Shown: in pieces, positions 8,318 to 22,775 of the stretch
How the letters are laid out: the number at the start of each line of letters is the position of its first letter
How positions within the stretch are numbered: the first letter of the stretch is position 1
NCBI RefSeq assembly: GCF_014195545.1
Contig: NZ_JACIBX010000002.1
Coordinates: 372,001 to 436,000 of the forward strand
DNA from: Limimaricola variabilis
GTDB lineage: Bacteria > Pseudomonadota > Alphaproteobacteria > Rhodobacterales > Rhodobacteraceae
Direction: 5' to 3'
DNA: 64,000 nt
The notes under the pieces: model-generated
The model's database searches: none
What the model saw: the letters and a program-made list of their open reading frames with translations, nothing else
What the model was told of the DNA's origin: nothing
Translations under genes and position numbers: made by a program

Positions 8318-9298
8318 TCAGGCAACGCCGGCCCGCAGGCAGTCATGGATGTGCAGGATTCCCAAGGGACGCCGCGCGGCGTCCTCGTCATCCACGACGA
8401 AGAGGCAGGTGATCTTGCGCTCGTTCATCTGCGCCAGCGCCTCGGCGGCGAGCGCGTCGGGGCGGATGGTGCGCGGCGCGGGCGTCATCACCTCGACCGC
8501 GATGTGGTCGAGCAGCCCGTCCATATGCCGCCGCAGATCGCCATCGGTGACGATTCCCACAAGCCCGCCCGACGCGTCGGTCACGCCGACCACGCCGAAT
8601 CCCGCGCCGGTGATCGCCAGCAGCGTGTCGGCCATCGGCGTGTCGCGATCGACCAGCGGCAGCTCTTCGGCGCCATGCATCAGATCACGCACCCGCGCCA
8701 GCCGGGCGCCGAGCTTGCCACCGGGGTGGAAGGCGCGGAAATCGGCCGCGGTGAAGCCGCGCCCGCGCATCAGCGCGATGGCCAGTGCGTCGCCCAGCGC
8801 CAGCGTCATGGTGGTCGAGGTGGTCGGCACCACGCCGATGCCGCAGGCCTCGGGCAGGGCGGGCAGCGTGATCGCGATGTCGGCCTGGGTCATCAGGGTG
8901 CTCTGCGGCCGGGCCGCGACGCCAATCAGCGGGATGCCGAATCGCCGGGTATGAGCGACGAGATCGGCGAGCTCGGGCGTCTCGCCCGAATTCGACAGCA
9001 CCAGCACCACGTCGCCCTTGGAGATCATGCCGAGATCGCCATGGCTGGCTTCGGCCGGATGCACGAAGGAGGCGGGCGTGCCGGTCGAGGCGAAGGTGGC
9101 CGCGATCTTGCGGGCGACATGGCCGGACTTGCCCATGCCTGAGACGATCACCCGGCCGGGCGCGGCCCGGATCGCCTCGAGCGCCTGCGCGAAGCCGCCA
9201 TCGAGCCCGCGTGCCAGCGCGGCGAGGCCCGCGGCCTCGTCGCCGATCACCTGGCGGGCGACGGTGAGATCGGCGGAGCGTTGTGCCTCGTCAGTCAT
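8318..9298 (-). CDS. kdsD: Arabinose-5-phosphate isomerase (KpsF/GutQ family)
   Basis: 326 residues from the ATG at 9298, which follows the rnd stop by one base. An N-terminal SIS domain carries the sugar-phosphate motifs RVIVSGMGKSGHVARKIA and LSNSGETPELADL. Two CBS domains follow (from ~200: VRDLMH..., VEVMTPAPRTI). The enzyme converts ribulose-5-phosphate to arabinose-5-phosphate, the first step of KDO synthesis. Its position just before lptC matches the conserved LPS block and agrees with waaA and lpxK near the right edge. Confidence 0.94.
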   Translation of the reverse strand: MTDEAQRSADLTVARQVIGDEAAGLAALARGLDGGFAQALEAIRAAPGRVIVSGMGKSGHVARKIAATFASTGTPASFVHPAEASHGDLGMISKGDVVLVLSNSGETPELADLVAHTRRFGIPLIGVAARPQSTLMTQADIAITLPALPEACGIGVVPTTSTTMTLALGDALAIALMRGRGFTAADFRAFHPGGKLGARLARVRDLMHGAEELPLVDRDTPMADTLLAITGAGFGVVGVTDASGGLVGIVTDGDLRRHMDGLLDHIAVEVMTPAPRTIRPDALAAEALAQMNERKITCLFVVDDEDAARRPLGILHIHDCLRAGVA

Positions 9299-9299
9299 G

Positions 9300-9911
9300 T
9301 CAGTGCGAGAAGATGTCGGCATCGGCCCATCCCGCCAGATCGAGCGCCGCGCGCGTGGGCAGGAAGTCGAAGCAGGCCTGCGCCAGCTCGACGCGACCTT
9401 CGCGCGCGAGCCGGGCATCGAGCGCGTCGCGCAGCCGATGCAGGTACAGCACGTCCGAGGCGGCGTAGTCGAGCTGCGCCGAACTCAGCTCCTCGGCGCC
9501 CCAATCGGATTGCTGCTGCTGCTTGGAAATGTCGACGCCGACGAGTTCCTGCAGCAGGTATTTGAGGCCATGCCGGTCGGTATAGGTGCGGATGAGCTTC
9601 GAGGCGATCTTGGTGCAGTAGACCGGGCGCGCGGTGGCGCCGAAGGCGTTCAGCATCGCGGCGATGTCGAACCGGCCGAAATGGAACAGCTTGAGCACCT
9701 GCGGGTCTTCGAGCATCCGGACCAGATTCGGTGCCGCGTTCTGGCCGGGGCGGACCTGGATCATGTGGCAGTCGCCGTCGCCCGCCGACATCTGCACGAG
9801 GCAGAGCCGATCGCGCACCGGGTTGAGACCCATGGTTTCGCAATCGATGGCAACGACAGGGCCGAGATCGAGCCCGTCCGGTAGATCGTCTTGATATAGG
9901 TGGTTCGCCAC
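9300..9911 (-). CDS. rnd: RNase D-like DEDDy 3'-5' exonuclease, single-domain form
   Basis: 203 residues from a GTG at 9911. The DEDDy exonuclease residues are visible: D23 and E25 in AIDCETMGLN, D82 in FHFGRFDIAA, and Y149 and D153 in LDYAASDVLYL. It lacks the HRDC domains of E. coli RNase D (about 375 residues), so it is the short form common in alphaproteobacteria. Its likely role is trimming 3' ends of structured RNAs. tRNA-Leu lies just upstream on the same strand and kdsD is one base downstream. Confidence 0.9.
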   Translation of the reverse strand: MANHLYQDDLPDGLDLGPVVAIDCETMGLNPVRDRLCLVQMSAGDGDCHMIQVRPGQNAAPNLVRMLEDPQVLKLFHFGRFDIAAMLNAFGATARPVYCTKIASKLIRTYTDRHGLKYLLQELVGVDISKQQQQSDWGAEELSSAQLDYAASDVLYLHRLRDALDARLAREGRVELAQACFDFLPTRAALDLAGWADADIFSH

Positions 9912-9938
9912 GAGACCCTCGCTTTAATGCGGGAGGGA

Positions 9939-10025
<87 letters not shown>

Positions 10026-10041
10026 AGGTCGTGTGAGGGGC

Positions 10042-10070
10042 GATCTACGGAATGGCGCGGGGGGTGTCAA
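10042..10070 (-). promoter_or_regulatory. Sigma-70-type promoter for tRNA-Leu
   Basis: On the minus strand a perfect -35 TTGACA (10070-10065) is followed by a 17-base spacer and TAGATC (10047-10042) as -10. The mature tRNA begins at 10025, so transcription would start about ten bases upstream of it. This is read from consensus only. Confidence 0.6.
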
Positions 10071-10234
10071 CGGGCCTTCGCGGGTTTTTTGCGCTGCCGC
10101 GGCGGAAGCCCGTCGAGCCGCTCTGCAGCGTCCCTTGCCGTCGCCTTTAGTGGGCCTCCGGATCGGCGCTTGTCCGCATCCGCCCCGGCGGGTAAACCGC
10201 GAGGCATCAAATTACCTCAATCAGGGCGGGGCCG

Positions 10235-11218
10235 ATGACCGGACTTGTGACCATCTACGGCGGATCGGGCTTCCTCGGGCGCTATATCACGCGTCGGATG
10301 GCGCAGCAGGGCTGGCGCGTGCGCGTGGCCTGCCGCCGTCCCGAAGAGGCGCTCTTCGTGCGCACCTACGGCGTGGTGGGGCAGGTCGAGCCGGTGCTGT
10401 GCAACATCCGCGACGACAACAGCGTGCGCGCGGCGCTGACCGGGGCCGAGGTGGTGATCAACTGCGTGGGCGTGCTGGCCGAGCAGGGGCGCAACACCTT
10501 CCAGGCCGTGCAGGCCGAGGGTCCGGAGCGGATCGCCCGGCTCGCCGCCGAGGCGGGCGTGGCGCGCATGGTGCATGTCTCGGCGATCGGCGCCGATGCC
10601 GAGTCCGAGAGCGGCTACTCCCGCTCCAAGGCCGAGGGCGAGGCGGGCGTGCTGAGGCACATGCCGCAGGCGGTGATCCTGCGCCCGTCTGTCCTGTTCG
10701 GTGCCGAGGACGGGTTCTTCAACCGCTTCGCCGCCATGGCGCAGTTCTCGCCGGTGGTCCCGCTGGTCGGTGCCGACACCCGGTTCCAGCCGGTGCATGT
10801 CGACGACGTGGCCCATGCCGCCGAGATCGCGGCCGAGGGCCGCGCCGCGCCGGGCGTCTACGAGCTGGGCGGGCCGGACGTGCACAGCTTCCGCGAACTC
10901 ATCACCCAGATGCTGCACATCATCCGGCGCCGCCGGATCGTGCTGGGCCTGCCCTTTGGAATCGGCCGGCTGATGGCCAGCGCCGGCCGGGTGGTGCAGA
11001 TGCTCAGCCTCGGTCTGGTGCGCGCGCCGATCACCGCCGATCAGGTCGCCGATCTGCGTCGCGACAATATCGTGAGCACACGTGCAAAGGGATTCGCCGA
11101 TCTCGGCATCAACCCACGCGCGATGGAGGCGGTGCTGCCGGATTATTTGTGGCGGTTCCGCCCCTCGGGGCAGTATCTGGCCATCAAGGAATCGGCGCGG
11201 AACCTGCGCCACCACTAA
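10235..11218 (+). CDS. NDUFA9-like NAD(P)-binding protein (complex I accessory/assembly type)
   Basis: 327 residues. The N-terminal Rossmann motif VTIYGGSGFLGRYITRRMA, then VINCVGVLAEQ, HVSAIGADAESESGYSRSKAEGE and RPSVLFGAEDGFFNRF, match the atypical SDR group that includes mitochondrial complex I subunit NDUFA9. In alphaproteobacteria such proteins are annotated as complex I NDUFA9-family proteins. The usual SDR tyrosine-lysine pair is present as YSRSK, so some catalytic capacity cannot be excluded. It is followed after 15 bases by uppP. No nuo genes are nearby. Confidence 0.85.
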   Translation: MTGLVTIYGGSGFLGRYITRRMAQQGWRVRVACRRPEEALFVRTYGVVGQVEPVLCNIRDDNSVRAALTGAEVVINCVGVLAEQGRNTFQAVQAEGPERIARLAAEAGVARMVHVSAIGADAESESGYSRSKAEGEAGVLRHMPQAVILRPSVLFGAEDGFFNRFAAMAQFSPVVPLVGADTRFQPVHVDDVAHAAEIAAEGRAAPGVYELGGPDVHSFRELITQMLHIIRRRRIVLGLPFGIGRLMASAGRVVQMLSLGLVRAPITADQVADLRRDNIVSTRAKGFADLGINPRAMEAVLPDYLWRFRPSGQYLAIKESARNLRHH

Positions 11219-11233
11219 CGGACGGACATCGCC

Positions 11234-12037
11234 ATGACTGGAGAGACGATTCTCCTGCCTCTCCTGCTCGGTCTGCTGGAGGGCCTGACCGAGTTCATCC
11301 CGGTCTCATCGACCGGTCACCTGCTGATCGCTGGGCATTTCCTCGGCTTCGAAAGCGCCGGGCGCACCTTCGAGGTGGTGATCCAGCTCGGCGCGGTGCT
11401 GGCGCTGCTGACGCTCTATTTCACCCAGCTCTGGGGGGTGCTGCGCGCCGCGCCGCACGATCCGGCCGCGCGCCGCTTCGTGGCGGCGGTGCTGATCGCC
11501 TTTCTTCCGGCGGCGGTGATCGGCGTGCTGGCGCATGATCTGATCAAGACGGTGCTGTTCGAAACCCCGGCGCTGATCGCCGTGATGCTGGTGCTGGGCG
11601 GGGTGGTGCTGCTCTTCGCCGACCGCATGGCGCCGACGCCGCGCTACGAGGATGCGACGCAGCTGCCGATCAAGACCGCGCTGGCGATCGGGATGTTCCA
11701 GGTGCTGGCGATGGTGCCGGGCGTGTCGCGCTCGGGCGCGACCATCGTCGGCGGGCTGTCGATGGGGGTCGGCAAGCGCGCGGCGGCCGAGTTCTCGTTC
11801 TTCCTGTCGATGCCGACCATGGCCGGGGCGGTGGCCTACGACCTGTTCAAGAACCGCGACGTGCTCGATCTCACCGCGATCCACGAGATCGCCATCGGCT
11901 TTGCCATGGCCTTCGTGGCAGGGGTGGTCGTGGTGAAATGGCTGCTCGGCTACGTCTCGCGGCATGGATACGCGCTGTTCGGCTGGTGGCGAATCATCAT
12001 CGGCCTGCTGACTCTGGCCGGTCTTTTCATGGTCTGA
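11234..12037 (+). CDS. uppP: Undecaprenyl-diphosphatase UppP (BacA)
   Basis: 267 residues, strongly hydrophobic with about eight membrane segments. Family motifs are [15 protein letters not shown] (16-30) and [10 protein letters not shown] (~160). It dephosphorylates undecaprenyl diphosphate, recycling the lipid carrier for peptidoglycan and surface glycans, and gives low-level bacitracin resistance. It probably forms a short operon with the NDUFA9-like gene. The structured element at 12051-12142 begins 14 bases after its stop. Confidence 0.95.
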   Translation: MTGETILLPLLLGLLEGLTEFIPVSSTGHLLIAGHFLGFESAGRTFEVVIQLGAVLALLTLYFTQLWGVLRAAPHDPAARRFVAAVLIAFLPAAVIGVLAHDLIKTVLFETPALIAVMLVLGGVVLLFADRMAPTPRYEDATQLPIKTALAIGMFQVLAMVPGVSRSGATIVGGLSMGVGKRAAAEFSFFLSMPTMAGAVAYDLFKNRDVLDLTAIHEIAIGFAMAFVAGVVVVKWLLGYVSRHGYALFGWWRIIIGLLTLAGLFMV

Positions 12038-12050
12038 GAGGGTGATGGGT

Positions 12051-12142
12051 CAGCACGGTTTACTAATTATTTGCATGAGCTAGCCATTCGGCTAGGAAAC
12101 TCGACCGCTTAAGCGGCAAATAAGTCAGCCGTGCTGCCTTTT
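12051..12142 (+). promoter_or_regulatory. Nested multi-stem structured element in the uppP-gltD gap (candidate leader RNA or terminator/attenuator)
   Basis: Four complementary segments nest correctly. P1 is CAGCACGG (12051-12058) with CCGTGCTG (12129-12136). P2 is TTATTTG (12067-12073) with CAAATAA (12117-12123). P3 is CTAGCC (12080-12085), loop ATTC, GGCTAG (12090-12095). P4 is CCGC (12105-12108), loop TTAA, GCGG (12113-12116). P1 is followed by CCTTTT, so it could terminate uppP transcription or attenuate gltD. The interior is AT-rich compared with its surroundings. I do not recognise a known riboswitch class. The stems are seen directly; the regulatory role is inferred. Confidence 0.55.
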
Positions 12143-12198
12143 CATCGCGGCAAGCTTCGGATATGCCCTCGGCGAGCCCAGCCAGAGGGAGACGAGCC

Positions 12199-13638
12199 AT
12201 GGCCGAAAACAAGATGCTGAAATTCGTGTCGGTGCCGCGCGACATGCCGGAGAAGCGTCTGGCCACTGCCCGGCGCGAGGACTTCCGCGAGATCTACGCC
12301 GAGTTCGCCCGCGACAAGGCGGCCGAGCAGTCGAGCCGTTGCAGCCAGTGCGGCGTGCCCTACTGCCAGACGCATTGCCCGCTGCACAACAATATCCCCG
12401 ACTGGCTGCGCCTGACCGCCCAGGGCCGTCTGCAGGAAGCCTACGAGGTCTCCCAGGCGACCAACACCTTCCCCGAGATCTGTGGCCGTATCTGCCCGCA
12501 GGACCGGCTCTGCGAGGGCAACTGCGTGATCGAGCAGTCGGGCCACGGCACGGTCACCATCGGCTCGGTCGAGAAGTTCATCACCGACACCGCCTGGGAC
12601 GAGGGCTGGGTTCAGCCGATCCGCCCCGCGCGCGAGCGTCCCGAGAGCGTCGGAATCATCGGCGCTGGCCCCGGCGGTCTGGCTGCCGCCGACTACCTGC
12701 GCCGCGCCGGCGTGCAGGTCACGGTCTATGACCGCTACGACCGGGTCGGCGGGCTGATGACCTATGGCATCCCGGGCTTCAAGCTCGAGAAGGAGGTCGT
12801 GGATCGCCGCACCAAGCAGTTCGAGGAGTCGGGCGTCGAGTTCGTGCTGAACTGCAAGGTCGGCGAGGACATCTCCTTCGACGCCATCCGCGGCAAGCAC
12901 GACGCCGTGCTGATCGCCACCGGCGTCTACAAGTCGCGCGACCTGCCCGACAGCGACCATAACGGCGTGGTCCGCGCCATCGACTACCTCACCGCCTCGA
13001 ACCGCAAGAACTTCGGCGACGACGTGCCGGAATACGACAGCGGCGAGCTGAACGCGGCCGGCAAGAAGGTCGTGGTGATCGGCGGCGGCGACACCGCCAT
13101 GGACTGCGTGCGCACCGCGATCCGTCAGGGCGCGGAGAGCGTGAAGTGTCTCTATCGCCGCGACCGGGCCAACATGCCGGGGAGCCAGCGCGAGGTCGCC
13201 AACGCCGAGGAAGAGGGCGTCGAACTGGTCTGGCTGTCGGCCCCCAAGGGCTTCGAATGCGACGCGCAAGGCGTCAGGGGCGTCCATGTCCACAGGATGC
13301 GCCTCGGCACGCCGGACGCCACCGGCCGCCGCATGCCCGAGAAGATCGAGGGCGCGGATTACCTCGAAGAGGCCGATCTGGTGATCAAGGCGCTCGGCTT
13401 CGAGCCGGAGGACCTGCCGACGCTTTGGGGTGTCGAAGGTCTCGAAGTGACCCGCTGGGGCACCGTGCGGGCCGAGTTCGGCACCGGCGCCACCTCGCTC
13501 GACGGCGTCTTTGCCGTGGGCGACATCGTGCGCGGTGCCTCGCTCGTGGTCTGGGCGATCCGCGACGGGCGTGACAGCGCTTCGGCGATCGTCGAGTATC
13601 TCGACCAGTCGGCCAGCGCCGGCGTCGCCGCCGAGTGA
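12199..13638 (+). CDS. gltD: Glutamate synthase [NADPH] small (beta) subunit
   Basis: 479 residues from the ATG at 12199, with AGAGGGAGA upstream. The N-terminal region holds two low-potential 4Fe-4S cysteine sets, CSQCGVPYCQTHCP and CGRICPQDRLCEGNC. An FAD-binding GxGxxG site (IIGAGPGGLAAADYLRRAG) and an NADPH site (VVIGGGDTAMDCVRTA) follow. It passes electrons from NADPH to GltB, which makes two glutamates from glutamine and 2-oxoglutarate. The order gltD, exported protein, gltB is the reverse of the enteric gltBD. The structured leader upstream may control it. Confidence 0.95.
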   Translation: MAENKMLKFVSVPRDMPEKRLATARREDFREIYAEFARDKAAEQSSRCSQCGVPYCQTHCPLHNNIPDWLRLTAQGRLQEAYEVSQATNTFPEICGRICPQDRLCEGNCVIEQSGHGTVTIGSVEKFITDTAWDEGWVQPIRPARERPESVGIIGAGPGGLAAADYLRRAGVQVTVYDRYDRVGGLMTYGIPGFKLEKEVVDRRTKQFEESGVEFVLNCKVGEDISFDAIRGKHDAVLIATGVYKSRDLPDSDHNGVVRAIDYLTASNRKNFGDDVPEYDSGELNAAGKKVVVIGGGDTAMDCVRTAIRQGAESVKCLYRRDRANMPGSQREVANAEEEGVELVWLSAPKGFECDAQGVRGVHVHRMRLGTPDATGRRMPEKIEGADYLEEADLVIKALGFEPEDLPTLWGVEGLEVTRWGTVRAEFGTGATSLDGVFAVGDIVRGASLVVWAIRDGRDSASAIVEYLDQSASAGVAAE

Positions 13639-13684
13639 CGCGGGCGGCGGGCCGCGCGCCCGCCCCCTTCGTGTCCCTCGTGCT

Positions 13685-13700
13685 CCGGCCCATGGGCCGG
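13685..13700. repeat. 16-base perfect palindrome in the gltD-13745 gap
   Basis: CCGGCCCATGGGCCGG is a perfect palindrome 45 bases before the next start. A separate GC-rich hairpin (GCGGGCG at 13640-13646, CGCCCGC at 13657-13663) follows the gltD stop, without a T-run. Either could modulate read-through between gltD and the downstream genes; no function is proven. Confidence 0.4.
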
Positions 13701-13744
13701 TGCGTTCCGACCCGGTCATTCACGTCCCGATCACGGAGACTGCC

Positions 13745-14450
13745 ATGAAGACGCCTATCGCCCTCCTGTTCTGCGCGCTGCCCGTCGCGGCCGGCGCGCA
13801 GGCGCCGCGTCAGGTGACGCTGCCCGAGGGTTGCACCGCCGAGATGACCGTGCAGACGGCGAGCTGCACCGTCTCGCATCATTTCACCTGCGAGGGTGAT
13901 CCGGAGGGCTGGCGCCGCCGGGTCGATCTCGACCTCGAAGGGGTGAGCTATTTCGGCGCGATCGACGGCGAGACCCAGTGGGTCGAAAGCGTCTATCCGC
14001 GCGCCAACCGCGCCGAGCGGCTCGGGCCCGACCCGGCCGACCCGGCCTCCTTCTCCGAGTTGGTCGAGACCGGCGCCGATTCCTTCGATTTCACGACGCT
14101 GTCGGACGAGGTGGGCGAGACCCGCTATGTCGGGTTCGACAGCCTCACCGGCGAGACCGTCACCATCGACGGGGTCGAGCTGGACCGCACCGAGTACGAG
14201 GTGCGGGCCATCAGCCCGGACGGCGAGGAGATGTGGCGCAGCGCCGGCTACGAGTTCATCGACCGCGCCCGCCGGATCTTCCTCTCCGGCGAAAGCGAAG
14301 TGACCGGCCCGGAGGGCTCGTTCAGCTCCGACGACCGGCCGGTCGAATTCATCTTCCCGGACGAGCCGGGCTTCCTCTCGTCCCATCCCAAACACGGCTG
14401 CGGCGCCACCATGTCGAAGGCCCCCGCATCCCCCGCCAAGGAGACCGCCC

Positions 14451-14464
<14 letters not shown>
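13745..14464 (+). CDS. Uncharacterised exported protein between gltD and gltB
   Basis: 239 residues. It begins with a probable signal peptide (KTPIALLFCALPVAAGAQA), so the mature protein should be periplasmic. Three cysteines lie early in the mature part (EGC, ASC, FTC) and one near the end (HGC), compatible with disulfides. The mature protein is acidic and has no motif I recognise. The C-terminal coding bases overlap the gltB start by 14, so it is translationally linked to gltB, although a periplasmic protein is not an obvious partner of cytoplasmic glutamate synthase. Function unknown. Confidence 0.75.
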
Positions 14465-18998
<4,534 letters not shown>

Positions 18999-19021
18999 CG
19001 GCTGAGGCGAGATCGAAAACA

Positions 19022-19049
19022 GGGGCCGGCGCGGCGACGCGCCGGCCCC
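19022..19049 (+). terminator. GC-rich terminator hairpin after gltB
   Basis: A perfect 12-bp stem, GGGGCCGGCGCG (19022-19033) and CGCGCCGGCCCC (19038-19049), closes a GCGA (GNRA-type) tetraloop 24 bases after the gltB stop. The downstream T-run is weak (GCCGTTTGG), so efficiency is uncertain. Confidence 0.6.
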
Positions 19050-19137
19050 GCGCCGTTTGGGGGCAGGGGAACTTGGCGCGGTCTGGTGCGTAATCCCTGC
19101 GCCGCGCTGCAGCGCGCGCCCGCAATGGAGCCGGCCC

Positions 19138-20142
19138 ATGACCCAGACCCCGCCCCCCGCCTACCGACAGCATCCTCCCGCGCGACGCCGCCCGACCCGC
19201 GCGCTGGCCGGGCTCGCCGCGACCGCGCTGGCGGTGTCGGCCTATGCCAACCATCGCGCCGCCCTACAGGCCGAGCGCGAAAACCCGCCGCGTGGGCGGT
19301 TCCTCGATCTGCACGGCGTGCGGCTGCATTACCTCGAACGCGGCGACGGGCCGGTGCTGGTGCTGCTGCACGGCAATGGCAGCATGATCGAGGACTTCGT
19401 GGGCAGCGGCCTCGTGGCGCTGGCGGCACGGACGCATCGCGTCATCGTCTTCGACCGGCCCGGCTTCGGCCACAGCACCCGGCCGCGTGGCCGGGTCTGG
19501 AGCGCCGCCGCGCAGGCGGATCTGCTGCACGCGGCGCTGCGCCATCTCGGCGTGGCACGGGCCACCGTGCTCGGCCATTCCTGGGGCTGCGCGGTAGCCG
19601 TGGCGCTGGCGCGACGCGATCCGGGCATGGTCGGGGCGCTGGTGCTGGCAGCCGGCTACCACTATCCGACGGCACGGCCCGAGGTGATCGGCCTCTCTGC
19701 GCCGGGGGTCCCGGTGCTGGGCGACGCGCTGCGCTACACCATCTCCCCGCCGCTGGCCCGGCTGATCTGGCCCCGGCTGGTCCGCCGGATCTTCGCCCCC
19801 GCGCCGGTCGCACTCGGCTTCGCCGCGTTTCCGCGCGAGATGGCGCTGCGCCCCTCGCAGCTGCGCGCCAGCGGCGCCGAGACCGCGATGATGATCCCGC
19901 AGGCCGCCGCCGCGCGTCACGGCTACCGCGAGCTGCATATGACGGTGGAGATCATCGCCGGGGCGGATGACCGGGTGGTCGATTCCGAGGCGCAATCGGC
20001 GCGGCTGCACCGCGAGATCGAACAGAGCAGCTACACCGTGCTGCCGGGGGTGGGGCACATGGTCCACCAGAGCGCGCCTGAGGCGGTGATGGCCGCGATC
20101 GAGCGGGCGGAAGGGCGCGCGGGCGCCGCGCGACCGGCTTGA
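19138..20142 (+). CDS. Alpha/beta-hydrolase
   Basis: 334 residues from the ATG at 19138. A short positively charged start and hydrophobic stretch (LAGLAATALAVSAYA) suggest a membrane anchor or uncleaved signal. The hydrolase core is complete: oxyanion HGNGSMIED, nucleophile serine in GHSWGCA, acid in GADDRVVDS, and histidine in GVGHMVHQ. The substrate cannot be predicted. The gene lies after the gltB terminator and 31 bases before mtgA. Confidence 0.88.
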   Translation: MTQTPPPAYRQHPPARRRPTRALAGLAATALAVSAYANHRAALQAERENPPRGRFLDLHGVRLHYLERGDGPVLVLLHGNGSMIEDFVGSGLVALAARTHRVIVFDRPGFGHSTRPRGRVWSAAAQADLLHAALRHLGVARATVLGHSWGCAVAVALARRDPGMVGALVLAAGYHYPTARPEVIGLSAPGVPVLGDALRYTISPPLARLIWPRLVRRIFAPAPVALGFAAFPREMALRPSQLRASGAETAMMIPQAAAARHGYRELHMTVEIIAGADDRVVDSEAQSARLHREIEQSSYTVLPGVGHMVHQSAPEAVMAAIERAEGRAGAARPA

Positions 20143-20173
20143 CCCGACCCCGACGCGCAGGGTCTATGGCGGC

Positions 20174-20917
20174 ATGTCCAAGCCCGTGAACACATCGAAA
20201 ACAGGGTCGGCACGCCGCCGCAGGCGCAAGGCCTCCGACACGCCGTCGAAGCCGGGCCGCCGGATCGCCCGGCTGCTGCTCTGGGCCGGAGCCGCGCTGG
20301 TCGGCGTCGCCGGGGCGCTGATCCTGCTGTTCTCGACCATGAACCCGCCGACCACGCCCTACATGCTCTCCGAGCGGGCCCGGCTGGGCGGGATCGCGCA
20401 TGACTGGGTGCCGATGGAGGAGATCGCGCCGGTCATGGCTCGCGCCGCCGTCGCGGCGGAGGATGCAAATTTCTGCCTGCATTGGGGCCTCGACCTCAAG
20501 GCGATCCGGACCGCCATGGCGGCGGGCGGCAATCGCGGCGCCTCGACCATCAGCCAGCAGGTCGTCAAGAACGTGTTCCTCTGGCAGGGGCGCAGCTGGC
20601 TGCGCAAGGCGCTCGAGGCCGGGCTGACCCCGCCCGTCGAGGCGGTCTGGACCAAGCGGCGCATCCTCGAGACCTATCTCAACGTCGCGGAGTTCGACGA
20701 GGGCGTGTTCGGTATCGGTCGCGCGGCGCCGCATTACTTCGGCGTATCGGCGGCGCAGCTCTCCGACGTGCAGGCTGCCCGTCTCGCCGCGATCCTGCCC
20801 GACCCCAAGCGACGCTCGGCCGCCGATCCTTCCGATTTCGTGCGCCGGCGGGCCGCCGCCATCCTCGACGGCGCTGCAACGATCCGGCGCGACGGGCGCG
20901 ACGACTGCTTCGAGTGA
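20174..20917 (+). CDS. mtgA: Monofunctional peptidoglycan transglycosylase MtgA
   Basis: 247 residues. A basic N-terminus and one membrane segment (~33-54) precede a GT51 domain. Catalytic Glu96 lies in ARAAVAAEDANFCLH; GASTISQQVVKN, KRRILETYLNVAEF and GIGRAAPHYFG are the other family motifs. It polymerises lipid II into glycan strands in the periplasm. There is no transpeptidase domain, which separates it from class A PBPs. Confidence 0.95.
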   Translation: MSKPVNTSKTGSARRRRRKASDTPSKPGRRIARLLLWAGAALVGVAGALILLFSTMNPPTTPYMLSERARLGGIAHDWVPMEEIAPVMARAAVAAEDANFCLHWGLDLKAIRTAMAAGGNRGASTISQQVVKNVFLWQGRSWLRKALEAGLTPPVEAVWTKRRILETYLNVAEFDEGVFGIGRAAPHYFGVSAAQLSDVQAARLAAILPDPKRRSAADPSDFVRRRAAAILDGAATIRRDGRDDCFE

Positions 20918-20964
20918 CGCGCGCGGGATTGAAGCGGCGCCGCGCTTGCGGCAGATAGGGGGGC

Positions 20965-21651
20965 ATGCAGAACAGCCGTCCCGCCGCCCACCGCCTGTAC
21001 CACTTCCCGCTCTCACCTTTCTCGCGGAAGGTGAGGCTCTCGCTCGCCGAGAAACGCATCGAGGTGGAGCTCGTCGAGGAGCGCTACTGGGAGCAGGACC
21101 CCGAGTTCATGCGCCGCAACCCGGCCGGCAAGGTCCCGGTGCTCAAGCTCGGCAACCGCATGATGTCGGAAAGCACGGCGATCTGCGAATATCTCGAAGA
21201 GGTGCAGCCCGATCCGCCGCTGCTGCCGCAATCGGTCGAGGCCCGCTACGAGGTACGCCGTCTCGTCGGCTGGTTCGACGACAAGTTCAACCGCGAGGTG
21301 ACCTCGAAGCTGCTCGGAGAGCGGGTCTTCAAGAAGGTCATGGGCGGTGGCTATCCCGACAGCACCAACGTCAAGGCCGGGGCGCGGGCGATCAAGTATC
21401 ACCTCGACTACATGGCCTGGCTCCTGGATCAGCGCCGCTGGCTCGCGGGTAACGAGCTCAGCCTCGCCGATTTCGCCGCCGCGGCGCATCTGTCCTGCCT
21501 CGACTACATCTCGGACGTGGACTGGAACCGCTCCGAGACGGTCAAGGACTGGTACGCCAAGATCAAGTCGCGCCCGGCTTTCCGCTCGCTGCTGGCCGAC
21601 CAGCTGCCGGGCTTTCCGCAGCCCTCGCATTACGCGGATCTCGATTTCTGA
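20965..21651 (+). CDS. Glutathione S-transferase family protein
   Basis: 228 residues with an N-terminal thioredoxin-like domain (LYHFPLSPFSRKVRLSLAEK) including the cis-proline motif NPAGKVPVLKL and the glutathione-contacting SESTAICEYLEE, then a helical C-terminal domain (DRAFxx-like region LAGNELSLADFAAAAHLS). Likely a cytosolic detoxification or thiol-handling enzyme. It is followed after 37 bases by queG, on the same strand. Confidence 0.87.
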   Translation: MQNSRPAAHRLYHFPLSPFSRKVRLSLAEKRIEVELVEERYWEQDPEFMRRNPAGKVPVLKLGNRMMSESTAICEYLEEVQPDPPLLPQSVEARYEVRRLVGWFDDKFNREVTSKLLGERVFKKVMGGGYPDSTNVKAGARAIKYHLDYMAWLLDQRRWLAGNELSLADFAAAAHLSCLDYISDVDWNRSETVKDWYAKIKSRPAFRSLLADQLPGFPQPSHYADLDF

Positions 21652-21688
21652 GGCCGGGCTTGGGGCCGGGGCCCCGAAGGCATAGCTG

Positions 21689-22756
<1,068 letters not shown>

Positions 22757-22775
22757 CAAGCCCGAGGAGACCGAC

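Noticed and set aside
10033-11538. 501-codon frame over the NDUFA9-like gene
   Set aside because: Arginine-rich shadow frame of 10235-11218 and uppP.
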